DNA from: CAYXDO01 sp964463485
Lineage (GTDB): Bacteria; Myxococcota; Kuafuiibacteriia; Kuafuiibacteriales; Kuafuiibacteriaceae
Direction of reading: 5' to 3'
NCBI GenBank assembly: GCA_964463485.1
Contig: CAYXDO010000080.1
Span: 1-47,883, forward strand
DNA: 47,883 bases
In this document: positions 1-8,796 of the stretch, one piece after another
How positions within the stretch are numbered: position 1 is the first letter of the stretch
How the letters are laid out: every line of letters begins with the position of its first letter
Made by a program: the position numbers and the translations under genes
Notes under the pieces: model-generated
What the model saw: the letters and a program-made list of their open reading frames with translations, nothing else
Told to the model about the DNA's origin: nothing
Database searches by the model: none

Positions 1-260
1 GACGCTGACGATCTGACGCTGACGCTGACGATCTGACGCTGACGCTGACGCAGACGCTGACGCTGACGCTCTGACGCTGACGCAGACGATCTGACGCTGA
101 CGCAGACGATCTGACGCTGACGCAGACGATCTGACGCTGACGATCTGACGCCGACGCAGACTCAGACGCAGACGCAGACGATCTGACGCCGACGCGGACG
201 ATCTGACGCAGACGTTCCGACGCCGACGCAGACGCAGACGATCTGACGCTGGCGCCGACG
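1..260. repeat. Short tandem repeats, 20-bp unit in the middle
   Basis: The segment is built from permuted hexamers (GACGCT, GACGCA, GACGAT). At 71-130 a 20-bp unit, CTGACGCTGACGCAGACGAT, occurs three times without change, with shorter variants on both sides. Because 20 is not a multiple of 3, these units do not encode a repeated peptide in one frame, which argues against translation despite open frames on both strands. It may extend beyond the window edge. No function can be read from it. Confidence 0.9.
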
Positions 261-277
261 CGGTCTGCGGTCCCTGA

Positions 278-358
278 GGTCCGCGAAGCTCCGGCGCAGG
301 CGAGATTCCTGCGCTCCCGGAGGTCCGCGAAGCTTCGCGGGGGGGGCCGCGAAGCTTT
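278..358. repeat. Hairpins and dispersed GTCCGCGAA element downstream of rluB
   Basis: Positions 294-300 and 308-314 form a perfect 7-bp stem (GCGCAGG/CCTGCGC) with a 7-nt loop. Positions 325-340 are a perfect 16-bp palindrome, CCGCGAAGCTTCGCGG. The core CCGCGAAGCT occurs three times (from 281, 325 and 347). Close relatives lie at 20436-20466 and, inverted, at 23357-23370. Both hairpins lie just past the stop of the minus-strand pseudouridine synthase gene, so they could end transcription, but there is no T-run. A REP-like repeat family is the alternative. Confidence 0.7.
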
Positions 359-364
359 GACGCC

Positions 365-1216
365 CTATCTCCTCAGCGCTCGTGAGGTGGGGATCGCTCC
401 GAGCGTGCCGGGGACGGGGCCTCTTCCTCGTTCGGTGGCGCCCAGCAGCCGGCCTCGTTTGGGCTCGACCTCTTCGGGGGGCTCGACGCATTCGAGATTG
501 ACGAGCCGGTACATCCCTTCGAGGTCTTGCCCGTCCAGGATCACATACTGTCCCGGCTTCATGATCCCTGCGTCGATGGCTCCGATCGCAGTTCGCACGA
601 CTCGCTTGGGTGCGTGATCGATGGCTTCGCACATTCTTCGCACTTGCCGGTTCTTGCCTTCGCGAATCGTGATCTCGAGCCAGGTGTGGCGGTCTCCCGA
701 TTCCAGGACATCCACGAGCGCTGGGGAGGTCGTGCCTTCTTCGAGCTCGACACCTTGTCGGAGTCGGTCGAGGGACGCTCGCGAGGGGTGGCCGCCGACC
801 TTGACCGCGTAGGTCTTCGGCACTTCCCAGGAGGGATGCATCATTCGCCGTGCCAGCTCGCCATCGGTCGTCAAGAGCAGCAGGCCCTCGGTCGCATAGT
901 CGAGCCTCCCCACCGGCACGAGCCGATACGGAAGATCGGAGACGAGCTCTCGCACGGTTCTTCGACCCTCCGGGTCCTTCATCGTCGTCATCACTCCGCC
1001 GGGCTTGAACAACAGCACGGTGAGCTTAGGCTCGGCCGAACCGATCCGCTCGCCGTCGATCTCGACGCGGTCTTTTGGCGTGACTCGAGTTCCGAGCTCG
1101 ACGACGACCTTGCCGTTCACGCGCACGCGCCCTTGGCGAACGAGACGTTCAGCCTCTCGTCGGGAGGCTACTCCGGCCCGCGCGATCACCAGTTGTAGTC
1201 GGACTCCGTCCATCAT
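365..1216 (-). CDS. rluB: RluB/RsuA-family pseudouridine synthase
   Basis: This enzyme isomerises uridine to pseudouridine in rRNA in the cytoplasm. The 283-residue protein has an N-terminal S4 RNA-binding domain (about residues 5-62, ending in VEIDGERI). The catalytic domain carries the family motif GRLDYATEGLLLLTTDG, with the catalytic aspartate at about residue 106, and the later KNRQVRRM motif. The last 40 or so residues are a basic, low-complexity tail. The start ATG overlaps the scpB stop by 4 bases, so it is translationally coupled. The scpA-scpB-rluB order is common in bacteria, which supports RluB rather than RsuA, but the exact rRNA position modified is inferred. Confidence 0.92.
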   Translation of the reverse strand: MMDGVRLQLVIARAGVASRREAERLVRQGRVRVNGKVVVELGTRVTPKDRVEIDGERIGSAEPKLTVLLFKPGGVMTTMKDPEGRRTVRELVSDLPYRLVPVGRLDYATEGLLLLTTDGELARRMMHPSWEVPKTYAVKVGGHPSRASLDRLRQGVELEEGTTSPALVDVLESGDRHTWLEITIREGKNRQVRRMCEAIDHAPKRVVRTAIGAIDAGIMKPGQYVILDGQDLEGMYRLVNLECVEPPEEVEPKRGRLLGATERGRGPVPGTLGAIPTSRALRR

Positions 1217-2778
1217 TCGTTCTTCTTCCCGTCGTCCGGTTTGGTGCCCAGGTTCTTGGCGACGTCACCCCTAGGGCTCCATCGCGGCCGTTCGCGGACC
1301 TTCGGCGACGGGACTTCATTGGGCAACGGAAGCTGCGAGGTCGATCGATCAATCTCCGTCTCGCCTTCGAGCTCGCCCGGAGACTGGATGATTCCGGGCA
1401 CGTCGATGTCGGCGTGCGACGAAGCAGCTTCGCCAGCGGTAGGGGCCAGTCGAGCCGAGTCAGGAACGCTCGCATCGACAGCCTCCATCGGCAGCGTGTC
1501 CTCGGAGCTCGGAGTCTCCGCGCTCGGCGGAGGGCCCTCGGACGGGGACCGATCAGGCTCCTCGCGATCCGTTGCTCGGGCCGAAGCTTCGCCGTCGCCT
1601 GCTCGGCGGTGTTCGTCTTCGGTTGTCTCGTCCGCCGGGCTTGGCGCTTCGCTCTTGGGTGCACGCTTCGGGCGCGACGACTTCGCCGCTCCGCGCGGAG
1701 CTCTCGGCTTCTTGGGCCTGGGAGCGACAGTTTCGACTTGATGCTCGATCGGAGCCGTCACCGAGGCGCTGGCTTGCGGCAGGGCCTCCTTCGCTTCCGA
1801 CTCCGCCGCGAGGCCTTCGCCTTCAGGACTCAGACCTTCGCCCCCCGCGAGCGCTTGGACGAACGAGTCGTCGGCCTGATCGCTCGCCGGCCTTGCCTCG
1901 AACGTTCGAGCGTCCACCTGAGCCCCGACCTCGGCGGCTTCGTCGTTCGTCGTTCGCTTGCCCTCGAAGCGTCCATCGTCCGCGTCTCGCTTGGCTTTGG
2001 ACGCAGGAGCTCCCTTCGCCTCCGCGTCGTCTGGATGTGGATCGATCTGATCACCGAGACTTCGTCTGGTTCGGAGGTCCGCCTCGTGTACCGACAACAC
2101 GGCGCGGTCGAGCTCTTCGAGCCCCGGATCGTTCGTGCGCTCCACCAAGAAGCGCGCGGTCGACGCGAGGGCAGAGATCCGCTTTTCGGTCGTGTCCTCG
2201 TGCAGCTCGTCGAGCTCCTTCTGCGATTCCGCGTCGAGCTCGTGGTACTCGCGAAGGCTGGGTAGCGCGGCGAGTGAACGCAGCCCAAAGAGCTCGAGAA
2301 ACTTGGGCGTCGTGCCGTACAAGATCGGTCGACCCACCTCCTCCTTCTTGCCCACGATGCGCACGAGCTCCCGATCGAGCAGCGCCTTGAGCACCGCCGC
2401 GATGTCCACACCGCGAATCGCTTCGACGTCGGGCTTGGTGATCGGTTGCCGGTAGGCGATGATCGCGAGGGTCTCGAGCGCCGCGCGCGTGAGCCGCTGA
2501 GGACGCGCTGACAGCAGGCGCTGGAGAAACGGTGCGTTCTCGGGCGGCGTTCGAAGTTGGATCCCTCCGGCCACTTCTTCGATCCGCATTCCGCGACCAA
2601 ACGGCCGCGAGCGCTCCGCGTAGGTCGTGATCAACCGATCGATCGCCGCGACGATGTGCTCCCGAGGGACCTCAGGATCCTCCTCCAAGATCACTTCGGC
2701 GATACGGTCGACCGGAAGCGGCTCGTTGGATACGACGAGCATCGACTCGATGATCGACTCGAGGTCGAGCCCGCTCAT
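1213..2778 (-). CDS. scpB: Segregation and condensation protein ScpB with long tail
   Basis: ScpB is the winged-helix kite subunit of the SMC-ScpAB condensin that compacts and segregates chromosomes. Residues 1-200 or so form the normal two-winged-helix core, with the signature ALETLAIIAYRQPITKPDVE and the following IRGVD. The total length of 521 is more than twice the usual size. The remainder is a Glu/Ser/Pro/Ala-rich, presumably disordered tail. The gene overlaps scpA (ATGA) and rluB by 4 bases each. The core assignment is secure. The role of the tail is unknown, and its composition changes little across 300 residues, so I see no extra domain in it. Confidence 0.93.
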   Translation of the reverse strand: MSGLDLESIIESMLVVSNEPLPVDRIAEVILEEDPEVPREHIVAAIDRLITTYAERSRPFGRGMRIEEVAGGIQLRTPPENAPFLQRLLSARPQRLTRAALETLAIIAYRQPITKPDVEAIRGVDIAAVLKALLDRELVRIVGKKEEVGRPILYGTTPKFLELFGLRSLAALPSLREYHELDAESQKELDELHEDTTEKRISALASTARFLVERTNDPGLEELDRAVLSVHEADLRTRRSLGDQIDPHPDDAEAKGAPASKAKRDADDGRFEGKRTTNDEAAEVGAQVDARTFEARPASDQADDSFVQALAGGEGLSPEGEGLAAESEAKEALPQASASVTAPIEHQVETVAPRPKKPRAPRGAAKSSRPKRAPKSEAPSPADETTEDEHRRAGDGEASARATDREEPDRSPSEGPPPSAETPSSEDTLPMEAVDASVPDSARLAPTAGEAASSHADIDVPGIIQSPGELEGETEIDRSTSQLPLPNEVPSPKVRERPRWSPRGDVAKNLGTKPDDGKKNE

Positions 2779-4151
2779 TCGTCGTCCTTCGGCTCGTCTT
2801 CGTCGATCAGCGCGCGAGCCGATTCAATAGACGCCTTGGCTTCCTCGATGAGCCGATCGGCGTCTTCTTCGCGAGCTCGTCGGCGCGGCGCGCGCTTGGG
2901 AGCCTCGTCGGGCGCGAGCTCAGGCTCGACTTCATCCTCGAAAGGATCAGGCGCGCCTTCGAGCTCGGCTTCCTCTTCGGGAGAGACATCGGAAAAGGCG
3001 GTCTCTTCTTCCTCGGGCTGCGGTCGCTCCTCCGCGTCGAGCGCTCGCAAGAGGATCGGATCGACCTTCTTCTCGGTGAGCTCGATCCAAATCTCGGCAG
3101 GTTTTGGAGGATCGAGCGGCGATCGAGCTCGGAGGGTCGGATCAGGCACGTAGACCGGACCCTCCTCTTCGATCGAGTCGAACGAGCTAGGCACCTCGGG
3201 CTCGTTCGGCTCGGCCTCGAAGAACGGAACGACCTCGACCTCCTGCTGTTCGCCTTTCTTTCTGCGCCGCTTCGGAAGCGGCGGCGGCTCGGGCACGGGC
3301 TCGGGATCTTGGTGCAGTAGCGCCATCCCGAGACGCGCCATTTCCAGGATCGCGAGGAACGTCATCGCGATCTCCTGTCGAGACTCGCCGCCCGTGAACA
3401 GCGACGAGAACGCCAGTCGCGAACCGTGAAGCGCGCCGAGCGCCGCGACGCGCCGAATACACTCGGCGATCGTGATGCGATCGGTCGTGACCGCGTGCTG
3501 CTTGGACGGCTTGAGGCGCGAGAGGACGTCCGCCCAAGCTTCGACCAACCGAAAGATGCTCGTGTCGCGAAGCCCCGGATCGAAGTCGCCTTCGAGCGCC
3601 GGCGCGATCCGCGCGAACACTCTCGCGCCGAGCAAATCACGACCGCCGAGATGACCCGCGGCGTCGCGATACTTCTGCACCTCGAGTAGACGCCGCACGA
3701 GGTCGGCCCGCGGATCTCCTTCCGGCTCAGAGGGCACCGCGTCGACCGGCACGCCCTCCTTCGGCGGCAACAACATCTTCGACTTGATGTGGAGGAGCTC
3801 GGCGGCCATCACGAGGAACTCGGCGGCCACGTCGATCGGGAGGATCGTGAGTCGGTCGAGCGTCTCGAGGTAGCGGTGGGTGATGAACGCGATCGGGATG
3901 TCGAAGATGTCGAGGTCGTGCTGTCGGATCAAAAAGAGCAGGAGGTCGAGCGGGCCCCGAAAGTCCGTGAGCTCGACACGAAGCAAGTCGTGCCCGCTGA
4001 GCTCGTTGGGTTGGTAGGCCTTGGGGATCTTGACCGGGACGCGCAGGTCCGTCCCGAGCACATCGAGGAGCTCAGGGTCCTGCGGCACGCCTGGGTCCGC
4101 CCGCGTCGGCGTTTCCGGAGCCTGTCCCTCAACGGACACCGGCCGGAGCAT
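2775..4151 (-). CDS. scpA: Segregation and condensation protein ScpA
   Basis: ScpA is the kleisin that bridges SMC heads in bacterial condensin. The N-terminal SMC-binding part is clear: FRGPLDLLLFLIRQHDLDIFDIPI followed by a helical segment with AAELLHIKSKMLLPP. The C-terminal part (from about residue 300) is long, acidic and Pro/Glu-rich, giving 458 residues against about 250-280 usually. The start is uncertain. ATG at 4151 has GGAGGA directly adjacent, which is too close to be a normal ribosome binding site. An upstream TTG at 4175 or a GTG at about 4139 are alternatives. It overlaps scpB by 4 bases. Confidence 0.9.
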   Translation of the reverse strand: MLRPVSVEGQAPETPTRADPGVPQDPELLDVLGTDLRVPVKIPKAYQPNELSGHDLLRVELTDFRGPLDLLLFLIRQHDLDIFDIPIAFITHRYLETLDRLTILPIDVAAEFLVMAAELLHIKSKMLLPPKEGVPVDAVPSEPEGDPRADLVRRLLEVQKYRDAAGHLGGRDLLGARVFARIAPALEGDFDPGLRDTSIFRLVEAWADVLSRLKPSKQHAVTTDRITIAECIRRVAALGALHGSRLAFSSLFTGGESRQEIAMTFLAILEMARLGMALLHQDPEPVPEPPPLPKRRRKKGEQQEVEVVPFFEAEPNEPEVPSSFDSIEEEGPVYVPDPTLRARSPLDPPKPAEIWIELTEKKVDPILLRALDAEERPQPEEEETAFSDVSPEEEAELEGAPDPFEDEVEPELAPDEAPKRAPRRRAREEDADRLIEEAKASIESARALIDEDEPKDDE

Positions 4152-4219
4152 TCCTCCGTGGACGACCGCTTGCAAGACGCGCGCGGTCGAGTCGGACGAA
4201 CAACGTCACGAAGAGGCGA

Positions 4220-4864
4220 TCAGCCGAGGACCACGGCGAAGCTTCGGATGATGAAGTTCGACAGCCCGAAGGCAAGCTGCCCGACGAACCCACCGCCGAG
4301 AAGGACGACGGGCAGAAAGGCGATCGGCCCAAGGTTCGAGAGCGTGTCGAGCGTCCGATCCGCACGCTGGCCGATTAGCCAACCGATGACTTTGGATCCG
4401 TCGAGCGGAGGCACCGGAATCAAGTTGAAGAAGAAGAGCGTGATGTTGAGCGGCAACAGACGACCGAGGAGCAGGGCGAAGGGGGAATCGTGGGCCAGCA
4501 GCCCGAAGCGAGAGAGCCCGACCCACAGGCCGCCGCAAATGATCGCCATGAGGAGGTTGGAGAAGGGCCCGGCGAAGGCCACGATCGCTTCACCGGCGCG
4601 CATCGAGATCTTGCGGCTCAGGCGCACCGGGACGTACGGGACAGGCTTGCCCCAGCCGAAGTACCCAACTCCCGAGGCCGTACCGACCACAGGGATGAGG
4701 AACGTGCCGAGCGGATCCGCGTGGGCGAACGGGTTGAGGGTCAGGCGGCCCTCGCGCGCGGCGGTGTCGTCACCAAGCTTGTAGGCGGCGAAAGCGTGGG
4801 CGAACTCGTGTACGGCGATGGTTAGGAGCAGGGTGACGAGAGTCAGCATCACCTCGACCGGCAT
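4220..4864 (-). CDS. Site-2-type (M50) membrane zinc metalloprotease
   Basis: This is an intramembrane zinc metalloprotease of the short M50 family. The zinc motif HEFAHAF sits in the first membrane segment (about residues 19-25), and the third ligand lies in the NLIPVPPLDG motif further on. There are about five hydrophobic segments in 214 residues, typical for this family. I chose ATG 4864, which gives the usual short N-terminus before HExxH; an in-frame TTG at 4915 would add 17 residues. It sits between nuoI and scpA on the same strand. The substrate is unknown, and a link to complex I is not implied. Confidence 0.88.
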   Translation of the reverse strand: MPVEVMLTLVTLLLTIAVHEFAHAFAAYKLGDDTAAREGRLTLNPFAHADPLGTFLIPVVGTASGVGYFGWGKPVPYVPVRLSRKISMRAGEAIVAFAGPFSNLLMAIICGGLWVGLSRFGLLAHDSPFALLLGRLLPLNITLFFFNLIPVPPLDGSKVIGWLIGQRADRTLDTLSNLGPIAFLPVVLLGGGFVGQLAFGLSNFIIRSFAVVLG

Positions 4865-4984
4865 CGGGAGCGAGCGCACCGAACGGTATGTAGGGACGGT
4901 CACGGCAAGAAGCAAGGGGACCGAGCCAGGAGTCAGAGCGCCGAACGGAAGGAGAGCTCAACAATTTTTTAGCTCGCACAGCGC

Positions 4985-5938
4985 TCAGGACGACGGCACC
5001 CCGGGACCGGCTGGCGTGGGCTCCACCGTCTTTGAGGCTTGCTCGGGAACGGTCCGGACCTGCGGAGCTTCGGATTGCGTGGCTACCTCGTGGGTCGCGA
5101 CCGCGGGCGCTGCCTCGACGGATCTCGGCGCTTGCTCTGCCTTCGAAGCCTCAGCCTGCGACGGCTCCGCGTTTGGTGCCTCAACCTTCGGGCCCTCTGG
5201 GCTCGGCAGCTCCGACTTCGCTGCCTCGACCTTCACATCGCCGTTGGCCCTGTCCGCCTTGACCTCGGCCTTCGGTTCCTCAGTCGGCTTTTCGGCCTTG
5301 GCCTCGGCTTTGGGTTCCTTCTTCGGCTTTTCGGCCTTGGCGTCACCCTCGGCTTTGGGTTCCTTCTTCGGCTTCTCGGCCTTCTCGGGCTTGGCCTTCT
5401 TCTCCTCACCCTCCCCTTCCGCGTCCTCGGCCTTCTTCTCTTTGCCCGGAATGCCTCGGTCGGGATCTTGCTGCTCGCCGAGCACCGTCGCGTTGGACCA
5501 CGCCCAACGCTTGCTCTTCTCGTTGGCGTACAGCTTGTCCATGGTAAGGACGAGGTCCTCGCGCGAGAACCCAGGAGACTCTTGCTCCTGAGTCATGATG
5601 ATCGCGTCCGTTGGACACACCTGAACGCAAAGCTCGCAGATGATGCAGGCCTGGAGATTCAGCGTGAAGTCTTCCGCGTACCCTCTTGCCTTGCCCGTGA
5701 CTTCCGAGCTCTTCTTGATCGCCTTGACCGTGATGATTTCGGACGGGCAGATATTTTCGCACTTCTTGCAGCCGATGCAGTTCTCTTCGCCGTTTTGATC
5801 GTGCGTCAGCGCAAAACTCGCTCGAATGCGCGGAGCTCGCTCGCGCTGCTCGTACGGGTACTGGACGGTCGTAGGCTTCTTGAGGGCCTGCCGAAACGTC
5901 GTGAAGAGCGCGTCGAGCGTCGATCCGAAATAACCCAT
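4985..5938 (-). CDS. nuoI: NADH-quinone oxidoreductase subunit I with long C-terminal tail
   Basis: NuoI carries the N6a and N6b 4Fe-4S clusters that pass electrons to NuoB in the peripheral arm of complex I. Two ferredoxin motifs are complete: Cys54, 57, 60, 64 (CIGCKKCENICP) and Cys98, 101, 104, 108 (CIICELCVQVCP). The normal domain ends near residue 160. The rest, to 317, is a Lys/Ala/Pro/Glu-rich tail with near repeats of AEKPKKEPKAE, becoming less basic toward the end. Such a tail would be unusual in a complex I core subunit. The gene begins one base past the nuoH stop. Confidence 0.93.
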   Translation of the reverse strand: MGYFGSTLDALFTTFRQALKKPTTVQYPYEQRERAPRIRASFALTHDQNGEENCIGCKKCENICPSEIITVKAIKKSSEVTGKARGYAEDFTLNLQACIICELCVQVCPTDAIIMTQEQESPGFSREDLVLTMDKLYANEKSKRWAWSNATVLGEQQDPDRGIPGKEKKAEDAEGEGEEKKAKPEKAEKPKKEPKAEGDAKAEKPKKEPKAEAKAEKPTEEPKAEVKADRANGDVKVEAAKSELPSPEGPKVEAPNAEPSQAEASKAEQAPRSVEAAPAVATHEVATQSEAPQVRTVPEQASKTVEPTPAGPGVPSS

Positions 5939-5939
5939 C

Positions 5940-6932
5940 TCAGCCTCCGATGTGGACCCAAACGCCCGCCAGCATCACGAGGCCGAGGCTCGCGGGCACC
6001 AAGAACTTCCAGCAGAGCATCATCAGCTGGTCCGAACGGAATCGAAGCAGCGACCAACGAACCCACGTGATCACGAGGAACAGAACACTCGTCTTGAAGA
6101 CCATCCAAAAGACCGGAATTCCGAAGGGTCCGTCCCAACCTCCGAGAAACAATGCGGACGCGATCCCGGCGGTCGCGATCGAGTGTACGTACTCAGAAGC
6201 CGCGAACAGCCCAAACTTCATGCCAGTGTACTCGGTCGTGGGTCCGGAGACGAGCTCCGACTCTGCCTCGGGGATGTCGAAGGGAATTCGGTTTCCTTCA
6301 GCCAACGCCGTCAACAAGAAGATGATGAAGGCGAGAATCCCCGGACCGACCGGCCAGATCGCGAACCACCCGTGCTCGATTTGGTACTTCACGATGTCCG
6401 AGACACTCAACGATCCAGCGAGAATCACCGGAATCAGGGCAGAGAGTACCATCGGAATTTCGTAAGAAATGCCCTGAGCCACCATTCGCATGCCGCCGAG
6501 CAACGCGTACTTGTTGTTGCTGGCCCACGCCCCGACCCAAATCGGAAACGCCGACATGCCGGCAAAAGCCAACACGTACAACACACCCACGTCGAGGTCG
6601 CTCGCGAGCATCCCGGGGTAGAACGGAATGACCGCCGCGATCGCGAGCGCGAAGAACACGATCAGCGCAGGCGCGATGTTGAAGAGGAACTTATCCGCGT
6701 TCTTCGGAACGATCTCCTCCTTCTGCATCATCTTGAGGCCGTCCGCGAGCGGCTGGAGGATTCCCACGGGGCCGACGATGGTCGGACCCATTCGGCTTTG
6801 AATGCGGCCGGCGAACTTGCGCTCGAACCAACTCACAAAGCCAGCCGCGACCATCATCGCGGTCACGACGATGCCTCCGAAGACCAACCCATGAATCCAA
6901 GGGTTCTGGAGATACTCTAGTACGAGACTCAC
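5940..6932 (-). CDS. nuoH: NADH-quinone oxidoreductase subunit H
   Basis: NuoH is the membrane subunit that joins the peripheral and membrane arms of complex I and forms part of the quinone chamber. The 330-residue protein has about eight hydrophobic segments and family motifs near the quinone site: ERKFAGRIQSRMGP, GPVGILQPLADGLKM, and the loop AEGNRIPFDIPEAESELVSG. Length and order match the family. The start ATG overlaps the nuoD stop by 4 bases. Confidence 0.97.
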   Translation of the reverse strand: MSLVLEYLQNPWIHGLVFGGIVVTAMMVAAGFVSWFERKFAGRIQSRMGPTIVGPVGILQPLADGLKMMQKEEIVPKNADKFLFNIAPALIVFFALAIAAVIPFYPGMLASDLDVGVLYVLAFAGMSAFPIWVGAWASNNKYALLGGMRMVAQGISYEIPMVLSALIPVILAGSLSVSDIVKYQIEHGWFAIWPVGPGILAFIIFLLTALAEGNRIPFDIPEAESELVSGPTTEYTGMKFGLFAASEYVHSIATAGIASALFLGGWDGPFGIPVFWMVFKTSVLFLVITWVRWSLLRFRSDQLMMLCWKFLVPASLGLVMLAGVWVHIGG

Positions 6933-8245
6933 CGGTCCACCTCTCCCATGATGGGATCGAGCGAGCCGAGGACGGCGATCGCATCGCTCAGCGTCAACCC
7001 AGGCAAGATATACGGAATGACCGCGGCCGCGTGAAGGCTCGGCGGACGGATCTTCAGCCGGTAGGGGCTGGCACCCTTCCCTTCTCCGCCGCCAATCAAA
7101 TAGGTACCCAGCTCGCCGCGGGGCGTCTCGATGCCGACGTACGCCTGGCCGCTCGCGATCTTGTGCTGCCCGACCATTCGTACGGGTTTGGTGGACGAAA
7201 TCGGTCCCGTCGGAACGTTGTCGACGAGCGTCCGCGCTATTCGGATGCTCTCTCGCATCTCCAACACGCGAACCCTCGACCGCGCCCAGCAGTCACCTCC
7301 GTCTTCGACGAACACCCGGAGGTCGACTTGATCATAGACATGGTAGGGCGCGTCGCGCCGCAGGTCGTGATCTACTCCGCTCGCGCGCAGCAGCGGTCCG
7401 GACAGGCCGAGCTCGGTCGCGAGTCCTCCGTCGATCACGCCGACGCCCTTGGTGCGCTCCATGAAAATCGGGTGCTCGATGATTCCTAGGTACTCATCGA
7501 GGCGCTCGTCGATGGCGCCGAGGGTGTCGTGCAAGAGCTTCGGCCAATCGGCCGGGATGTCGTGCCGATTTCCGCCCACTACATGAGTGTTGTAGTGGAA
7601 GCGACAGCCCGCGAGCGCCTCGAACAGGTCGAGGATCATCTCTCGCTCACGGAAGCACCACATGAACACCGAGGCCCCGCCGCCGAGCGCGCCCCCCAAA
7701 TCCATGGCGAAGGTCCCAAGCCACAAGAGGTGGGACGCTACTCGCTGGGACTCCGCCAAGATCGTCCGCAGATACTTGGCCCTGATGGGAACCTCGATCC
7801 CCATGAGCTTCTCGAAGGCCATGTTGACGGCCTGCTCGTTGGTCATGGGTGCGACATAATCGTTCTTGTCGAAGATCGGCGTGATGTTGGCGATCGTGAG
7901 CTTCTCGCAGAGCTTCTCCACCCCGCGATGCAGATACCCAGCGTAAGGCACGGCCTTCACGATGATCTCACCGTCGAGGTACAGGACCACGCGAAAGACA
8001 CCGTGAGTCGATGGGTGTTGCGGCCCCAGACTCAAGGTCATCAGGTCGGCGTCTGCGTCGTACGTGGACAGATCGACATAAGGGTCGGCCACGAACGCCT
8101 TCGTGGGCTTGGCGTCGGTCCGCGGAACTCCGGGCAGACGAATCGAGCTCTTGTCCGGCTTGGACGGAGGCGCTGGAGTCTCCGCGCCATGAGCCGCATG
8201 CGGATCAGCCCCGTGCGAGTCCGGGCCGTGAGTGCTCACCTCCAT
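6929..8245 (-). CDS. nuoD: NADH-quinone oxidoreductase subunit D
   Basis: NuoD is the 49-kDa subunit that forms the quinone-binding pocket with NuoB. The motif GPQHPSTHGVFR and the C-terminal LGSLDPIMGEVDR are diagnostic. The 438-residue protein has an N-terminal extension of about 65 residues rich in His, Pro and Ala before the conserved domain; most NuoD proteins are shorter here. The start overlaps the nuoC stop by 10 bases. NuoC and NuoD are separate genes, not the fused form found in some enterobacteria. Confidence 0.97.
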   Translation of the reverse strand: MEVSTHGPDSHGADPHAAHGAETPAPPSKPDKSSIRLPGVPRTDAKPTKAFVADPYVDLSTYDADADLMTLSLGPQHPSTHGVFRVVLYLDGEIIVKAVPYAGYLHRGVEKLCEKLTIANITPIFDKNDYVAPMTNEQAVNMAFEKLMGIEVPIRAKYLRTILAESQRVASHLLWLGTFAMDLGGALGGGASVFMWCFREREMILDLFEALAGCRFHYNTHVVGGNRHDIPADWPKLLHDTLGAIDERLDEYLGIIEHPIFMERTKGVGVIDGGLATELGLSGPLLRASGVDHDLRRDAPYHVYDQVDLRVFVEDGGDCWARSRVRVLEMRESIRIARTLVDNVPTGPISSTKPVRMVGQHKIASGQAYVGIETPRGELGTYLIGGGEGKGASPYRLKIRPPSLHAAAVIPYILPGLTLSDAIAVLGSLDPIMGEVDR

Positions 8246-8796
8246 GGCTCACACCTCGTGTCGATCGCATAGTCCTTACGCAACGGATGACCCTCCCACT
8301 CGTCGGGCATCATGATTCGACGCAGGTCCGGATGACCTTTGAAAATCACACCCACGAGATCGTACTGCTCGCGCTCTTGCCAGTCCGCACCGGCAAACAG
8401 CTCGACCAACGAGTCGATATCCTGGCCCACCTCGAGTCGTACTCTCCACACCGCGGCATGAGATCCGGGGCCGATCGCTCGCAGCACCGTGGCGACCTCG
8501 AAGTGCTCGGGGTCGTCCCCCTTCTTGGACTTCTGAGCCAAATAGTGGCTCGCGCAGACCGTCACGTAAAAGGTCCAGCCCGCCCCTCGGAGCGTGGCCG
8601 CGAGCTCCTTGTGCCTCTCCCGAGGAATGAGCGGCCCGCTGTCCGATTCCACCTTGGCCCCGAACTTCTCGAGGATGGATGAGTACTGACTTTGCCGCTC
8701 GTGCAGGCGTACGGCGTTCTCGGCCCGGCGTGTCTCGACGATTCGCGTCGCGACCTCTGCGGCGCTCGGACCCGCCGCCACGGGGTGATCACTCAC
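8236..8796 (-). CDS. nuoC: NADH-quinone oxidoreductase subunit C
   Basis: NuoC is the 30-kDa subunit of the peripheral arm, a structural partner of NuoD. The signature lies in ADWQEREQYDLVGVIFKGHP followed by RRIMMPDEWEGHPLRKDY. Length is 186 residues. It overlaps nuoB by 4 bases (ATGA) and nuoD by 10, in keeping with strict co-translation. Confidence 0.96.
   Translation of the reverse strand: MSDHPVAAGPSAAEVATRIVETRRAENAVRLHERQSQYSSILEKFGAKVESDSGPLIPRERHKELAATLRGAGWTFYVTVCASHYLAQKSKKGDDPEHFEVATVLRAIGPGSHAAVWRVRLEVGQDIDSLVELFAGADWQEREQYDLVGVIFKGHPDLRRIMMPDEWEGHPLRKDYAIDTRCEPWR

Noticed and set aside
1..260. CRISPR array
   Set aside because: Units are contiguous with no unique spacers.
162..632. 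156-residue open frame on the minus strand through the repeats
   Set aside because: Arg-rich, built from repeat DNA and overlapping the pseudouridine synthase gene; no ribosome binding site or domain.
5039..6070. 343-residue open frame on the plus strand
   Set aside because: Antisense to nuoI/nuoH; Leu/Arg-rich shadow of the repeated NuoI tail.
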